NCBI GenBank assembly: GCA_013284265.1
Contig: JABTBR010000002.1
Coordinates: forward strand, 186,001-250,000
Direction of reading: 5' to 3'
DNA length: 64,000 nt
From: Oxalobacteraceae bacterium
GTDB taxonomy: Bacteria > Pseudomonadota > Gammaproteobacteria > Burkholderiales > Burkholderiaceae_D
Part shown: one piece after another, positions 60,182 to 64,000 of the stretch
Position numbering within the stretch: the first letter of the stretch is position 1
Layout of the letters: every line of letters starts with the position of its first letter
Notes under the pieces: generated by a model
Databases searched by the model: none
Told to the model about the DNA's origin: nothing
Seen by the model: the letters and a program-made list of their open reading frames with translations, nothing else
Translations under genes and position numbers: made by a program

Positions 60182-63112
60182 ATGCGTATCGTACTTGACC
60201 TGCAAGCCTGCCAGACGTCCAGCACCAATCGCGGCATCGGCCGCTATTCGATGGCCCTGACCCTGGCCATGCTGCGCCAGGGCGGCCAGCACGACCTCCG
60301 GATCGCGCTGAACCACCGCTTCCCCGACACCGTGGCGGCGCTGCGCCAGCGCTTCGACACGCTGCTGCCGCAGACCAGCATCAGCGCCTATGAGCTGCCG
60401 GCCCATATCTGGGAACACCAGGCGGAAAACCGCTGGCGCCTGGAAGCGGCCGAGCGCCTGCGCGAACACTACCTGGCCAGCCTGGCGCCGGACGTGGTGC
60501 ATATTTCCAGCCTGTTCGAAGGCATGGGCCAGGACGCCTGCGTCTCGGCGCTGCACGGCAGCGGCCAGTTCGACACCGCCATCACCCTGTACGACCTGAT
60601 TCCGCTGGTGCGCAAGGAAACCTATCTGACCGATCCGCACGTGGCCAGCTGGTACTACCGCAAGCTGCAGAGCGTGAAGAACGCCGAACTGCTGCTGGCC
60701 ATTTCCGGCCACTCGCGCCAGGAGGCGCTCGAGGCGCTGCAACTGGCCCCGGAGCGGGTGGTCAACATCTCCTCGGCGGTCGACGACATCTTCCTGCCGC
60801 GCACGCTGGCGCCGCAGGCGGCCCAGGCGCTGCTGGCGCGCTACGGCCTGCGCCGCGGCTACATCATGTACACCGGCGGCATCGACTACCGCAAGAACAT
60901 CGAAGGCTTGATCGAAGCCTATGCCATGCTGCCGGCGCCGCTGCGCCAGCAATACCAGCTGGCCGTGGTGTGCAGCATCCTCGACGTCGACCGGGTGCGC
61001 CTGCAGGCGCTGGCGGCGCGCCACCAGATCCCCGAGGGCGACCTGGTGCTGACCGGCTTCGTGCCCGACGACGACCTGGTGTCGCTGTACAACCTGACGG
61101 CGCTGTTCGTGTTCCCCTCGCTGCAGGAAGGCTTCGGCCTGCCCGCGCTGGAGGCGATGCAGTGCGGCGTGCCGGTGATCGGCTCGAACAATAGCTCGAT
61201 TCCCGAGGTGATCGGCCGCGCCGACGCCCTGTTCGACCCCAACCGTTTCGACGACATCAGCGCCAAGATGGCCCAGGTGCTGCAGAACCCGGACTTCGGC
61301 GCCAGTCTGCGCGCGCACGGCCTAGTGCAGGCGCGCCAGTTCTCCTGGGACGCCAGCGCGCGCAAGGCGCTCGAGGCCTTCGAGCAGCTGCACGCGCGGC
61401 GCCAGGCCGACAGCAAGCTGAGCTTGCCGGCCGGCGCGCTCAGTACCCGTCGCCCGCGGCTGGCCTATCTGTCGCCGCTGCCGCCGGAACGCTCCGGCAT
61501 CGCCGACTACAGCGCCGAGCTGCTGCCGGAACTGGCGCGCCACTACGAGATCGAAGTCATCGTCGACCAGCCGGAGGTTGGCGGCGAATGGCTGGTCGCC
61601 AATTTCCCGCGCCGCACGCTGGCCTGGTTCGAGGCCAATAGCGCGCGCTACGACCGCATCGTCTACCACTTCGGCAATTCCTCCTTCCACGCCCATATGT
61701 TCGCGCTGCTGCAGCGCCATCCCGGCGTGGTGGTGCTGCACGACTTCTTCCTCAGCGGCGCGGTCAACTACCTGGCCTGCGGCAGCCCTGACCCGCAAGC
61801 CTACAGCCGCGCGCTGTTCGGCTCGCACGGCTATGCGGCGCTGCTGCACGACCGCCAGCACGGGCGCGAAGCGTCGATCTATGAATACCCCTGCAACAAG
61901 CCGGTGCTGGACCACGCCAGCGGCGTGATCGTCCATTCCCAGCACTCGCGCGAGCTGGCCGCGCGCTGGTATGGCCCACGCCAGAGCGCCGACTGGCAAT
62001 TCATTCCGCACCTGCGCGTGCTGCCCAACCCGCCCGACCGCCAGGCCGCCCGCGCCGCGCTGGGCATCGCCGACGGCGACTTCCTGCTGTGCTCCTTCGG
62101 CCTGATGGGCAAGACCAAGTATAACGACCGCATCCTCGACGCCTGGCTGGCGTCGCCGCTGGCCCAGGATGCGCGCTGCCACCTGGTGTTCGTCGGCGAG
62201 AACAGCGTCGGCGAGTTCGGCGCCACGCTGACGGCGCGCATCGCGCGCGCGCGCCGCATCAAGATCACCGGCTTCGCCTCGGTCGAGCTGTACCGCCAAT
62301 ACCTGGCCGCCGCCGACGCCGCCGTCCAGCTGCGCACCCGCTCGCGCGGCGAAACCTCGGGCACCGTGCTCGACTGCCTGGCCTACCGCGTGCCGCTGAT
62401 CATCAACGGCCACGGTTCGGCCGCCGAGCTGCCCGACCAGATCATGCTCAAGGTGCCCGACCAGTTCGAACCGGAGCAGTTGCGCGACGCCATGCTCAGC
62501 CTGTACCAGCAACCCGATATGGCACGCCAGATGGCCGGCGAGGGTGCCGCCTATCTGGCCGCCCAGCATCACCCGGCCCGCATCGGCGACCAGTACCGCG
62601 ACGCCATCGAGCGCTTCAGCCGCCACAGCCCCCGGACCCGCTACCGCGAGCTGCTCGACGCGCTCGGCGCGATCGACTGCGGCGTGCCCCCGGCCGACTC
62701 GGACTGGCTGCAGGTGGCCGCCAGCATCGGCGACAACGGTCCCGGCACCGTGCGCCAGTTGCTGGTCGACATCGGCGCGCTGGAACAGCAGCCCGACGCC
62801 GACGCGGCCAATCAGTTGCGCGAGCTGCTGCTGGCGCCGCCGCCATGCTGGCGCGTCGAGCCGGTGCGCCAGCATGGCGGGCGCTACCAGTATGCGCGGC
62901 GCCATGCGCTGGCCCTGCTCGGCCTGGCCGAACTGGGACTGGCCGATGACGTGGCCGACTTCAGTCCCGGCGACCACCTGCTGCGCCTGCGCCCGGCCAC
63001 GCCGGAACCGGACCGCCACCAGGCCAACCGCGGCGTGACCCAGTCGGACTGGCACGGCGGCCCGCTGCTGGCCGGCCTGCGCCTGCATGCGGACGGCTGC
63101 GATGTCGCCTGA
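60182..63112 (+). CDS. Two-domain GT4 glycosyltransferase
   Basis: 976 residues carrying two GT-B glycosyltransferase units. Unit 1 (about 1-405): RIVLDLQACQTSSTNRGIGR, MYTGGIDYRKNIEGLIEAY and the GT4 nucleotide-sugar signature LQEGFGLPALEAMQCGVPVI. Unit 2 (about 420-830): PRLAYLSPLPPERSGIADYS, GLMGKTKYNDRILDAW and SRGETSGTVLDCLAYRVPLI, which holds a Glu at the equivalent site. A third, shorter region to the end is unassigned. Tandem GT4 enzymes commonly build repeating mannose- or rhamnose-type chains; the sugars here are unknown. It is 12 bases after the methyltransferase-like gene and overlaps the next by 11 bases. Confidence 0.92.
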   Translation: MRIVLDLQACQTSSTNRGIGRYSMALTLAMLRQGGQHDLRIALNHRFPDTVAALRQRFDTLLPQTSISAYELPAHIWEHQAENRWRLEAAERLREHYLASLAPDVVHISSLFEGMGQDACVSALHGSGQFDTAITLYDLIPLVRKETYLTDPHVASWYYRKLQSVKNAELLLAISGHSRQEALEALQLAPERVVNISSAVDDIFLPRTLAPQAAQALLARYGLRRGYIMYTGGIDYRKNIEGLIEAYAMLPAPLRQQYQLAVVCSILDVDRVRLQALAARHQIPEGDLVLTGFVPDDDLVSLYNLTALFVFPSLQEGFGLPALEAMQCGVPVIGSNNSSIPEVIGRADALFDPNRFDDISAKMAQVLQNPDFGASLRAHGLVQARQFSWDASARKALEAFEQLHARRQADSKLSLPAGALSTRRPRLAYLSPLPPERSGIADYSAELLPELARHYEIEVIVDQPEVGGEWLVANFPRRTLAWFEANSARYDRIVYHFGNSSFHAHMFALLQRHPGVVVLHDFFLSGAVNYLACGSPDPQAYSRALFGSHGYAALLHDRQHGREASIYEYPCNKPVLDHASGVIVHSQHSRELAARWYGPRQSADWQFIPHLRVLPNPPDRQAARAALGIADGDFLLCSFGLMGKTKYNDRILDAWLASPLAQDARCHLVFVGENSVGEFGATLTARIARARRIKITGFASVELYRQYLAAADAAVQLRTRSRGETSGTVLDCLAYRVPLIINGHGSAAELPDQIMLKVPDQFEPEQLRDAMLSLYQQPDMARQMAGEGAAYLAAQHHPARIGDQYRDAIERFSRHSPRTRYRELLDALGAIDCGVPPADSDWLQVAASIGDNGPGTVRQLLVDIGALEQQPDADAANQLRELLLAPPPCWRVEPVRQHGGRYQYARRHALALLGLAELGLADDVADFSPGDHLLRLRPATPEPDRHQANRGVTQSDWHGGPLLAGLRLHADGCDVA

Positions 63113-64000
63113 GGCCGGCGTGACCAGGCCGGCGCCAACGGCAGCGCCGCGCGTGCCGCCGCAACTGCTGCTCGACGTTTCCGAGCTGATCAAGCATGAC
63201 GCCCGCTCCGGCATCCAGCGCGTGGTGCGCAGCGTGCTCGAGGCGCTGGCGCTCACGCCCCCGGCCGGCTACAGCGTGCGTCCGGTCTACGACGCAGGCG
63301 GCCATTACGCCTATGCCGGCGCCGGCGCGGACGCGCCGCTGAGCCGGGATGGCGAGCCGATCGCGGTGCGCCCCGGCGACCTGTTCTTCGGCCTCGACCT
63401 GAGCCCCGACCACGTGGCCAACAACGCCGCCGTGCTGCAAGACCTGCGCCGCCACGGCGTGCGCCTGTATTTCATGATCTACGACCTGGTGCCGGTGCGC
63501 CATCCGGAACTGTTCGCCGCCGGCATGGGGCCGTGGTTCGGCCACTGGCTGCACACCGTGGCCAGCCTGGCCGACGGCCTGCTGTGCATTTCGCGCGCGG
63601 TGGCCGACGAACTGCTGGACTGGCTGGCTGCCAACGTGCCGCGCCGCGCCGGCGCGCTGGCGGTGGGCTATTGCCACCTCGGCGCCGACCTGCAGGCCAG
63701 CCGGCCCAGCCACGGTGAGGACGCCGGCGCCGGGGCGGCGCTGGCCGCGCTGGCCCAGCGCCCCACCCTGCTGATGGTCGGCACGCTGGAGCCACGCAAG
63801 ATGCACGCCCAGGCCCTGCACGCCTGCGACCTGCTGTGGCAGGCCGGCAGCGCAGTCAACCTGGTCATCGTCGGCAAGCCGGGCTGGAATGTGGACTTGC
63901 TGGCGGCCCGGCTGCGTCGCCATCCTCAGGCCGGCCAGCAGCTGTTCTGGCTGGAGCAGACCAGCGACGACAGCCTGCTGCAGCTTTACCGCGGCGCCTC
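63102..64000 (+). CDS. GT4 glycosyltransferase, cut by the window end
   Basis: About 299 residues are present from ATG 63102, which overlaps the previous stop by 11 bases; GTG 63120 is an alternative. The text reads PPQLLLDVSELIKHDARSGI followed by QRVVR, a start typical of GT4 enzymes of O-antigen clusters. MIYDLVPVRHPELF and LLMVGTLEPRKMHAQ follow, then VNLVIVGKPGWNVDLLA. The GT4 family Glu-rich motif should lie beyond the end. It continues the polysaccharide assembly operon that starts at wzm. Confidence 0.88.
   Translation, partial: MSPEAGVTRPAPTAAPRVPPQLLLDVSELIKHDARSGIQRVVRSVLEALALTPPAGYSVRPVYDAGGHYAYAGAGADAPLSRDGEPIAVRPGDLFFGLDLSPDHVANNAAVLQDLRRHGVRLYFMIYDLVPVRHPELFAAGMGPWFGHWLHTVASLADGLLCISRAVADELLDWLAANVPRRAGALAVGYCHLGADLQASRPSHGEDAGAGAALAALAQRPTLLMVGTLEPRKMHAQALHACDLLWQAGSAVNLVIVGKPGWNVDLLAARLRRHPQAGQQLFWLEQTSDDSLLQLYRGA

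Overview
The window looks like a chromosomal segment of a GC-rich betaproteobacterium of the Oxalobacteraceae type (Massilia, Duganella or Janthinobacterium relatives). That placement is inferred from gene content (WaaF with its Cys-rich tail, TrhO, DUF4214/RTX surface protein, FecR-CHASE2 cyclase cluster) and overall composition; no rRNA or tRNA gene is present to confirm it.

Layout. (1) 1-4690: sugar ABC uptake operon on the + strand (binding protein tail, permease, ATPase, RbsD/FucU protein, ROK regulator, PfkB kinase). (2) 4700-6655: a diguanylate cyclase gene bracketed by two copies of a palindromic intergenic repeat whose cores are in opposite orientation; a third copy lies at 34050. 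(3) 6664-9856: LPS core genes (waaF, O-antigen ligase/polymerase-like protein, GT2 glycosyltransferase). (4) 9949-30597: a 6096-residue YD-repeat polymorphic toxin whose leader can fold over its ribosome binding site, followed by an immunity gene and two displaced toxin tips, each with its own immunity gene. DNA from about 26350 onward is much AT-richer than the rest. (5) 30631-43000: a two-component system, a DUF535 gene, a family 9 glycosyltransferase overlapping dnaE, a PIN/Phd toxin-antitoxin pair, trhO with a broken partial duplicate, and an acyltransferase. (6) 43050-50506: a type I secretion system (TolC, HlyD, ABC ATPase) and an S-layer-like RTX protein with an N-terminal DUF4214 region. 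(7) 51041-56612: FecR protein, CHASE2 adenylate/guanylate cyclase, TPR/beta-barrel protein and a Crp-type regulator. (8) 56797-64000: Wzm/Wzt polysaccharide ABC exporter, FkbM-like protein and GT4 glycosyltransferases, running off the end.

How it fits together. The most interesting reading is a local cAMP circuit. Three perfect TGTGA-N6-TCACA palindromes lie upstream of the type I secretion operon (47778), the S-layer-like gene (50617) and fecR (52457), each with a -10-like hexamer at class II spacing. A class III cyclase and a Crp-type protein that keeps the RETVxR recognition helix are encoded next door. The second highlight is the giant YD-repeat toxin, which carries about 1,050 residues of DUF4214-like repeats, a domain otherwise seen here in the type I-secreted RTX protein. 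Its tip shows cassette replacement: the junction sequence NGASSVE is echoed as NGANSVE and IGANTLV at the starts of the displaced tips. Functions are assigned by reading motifs only; no database search was run.
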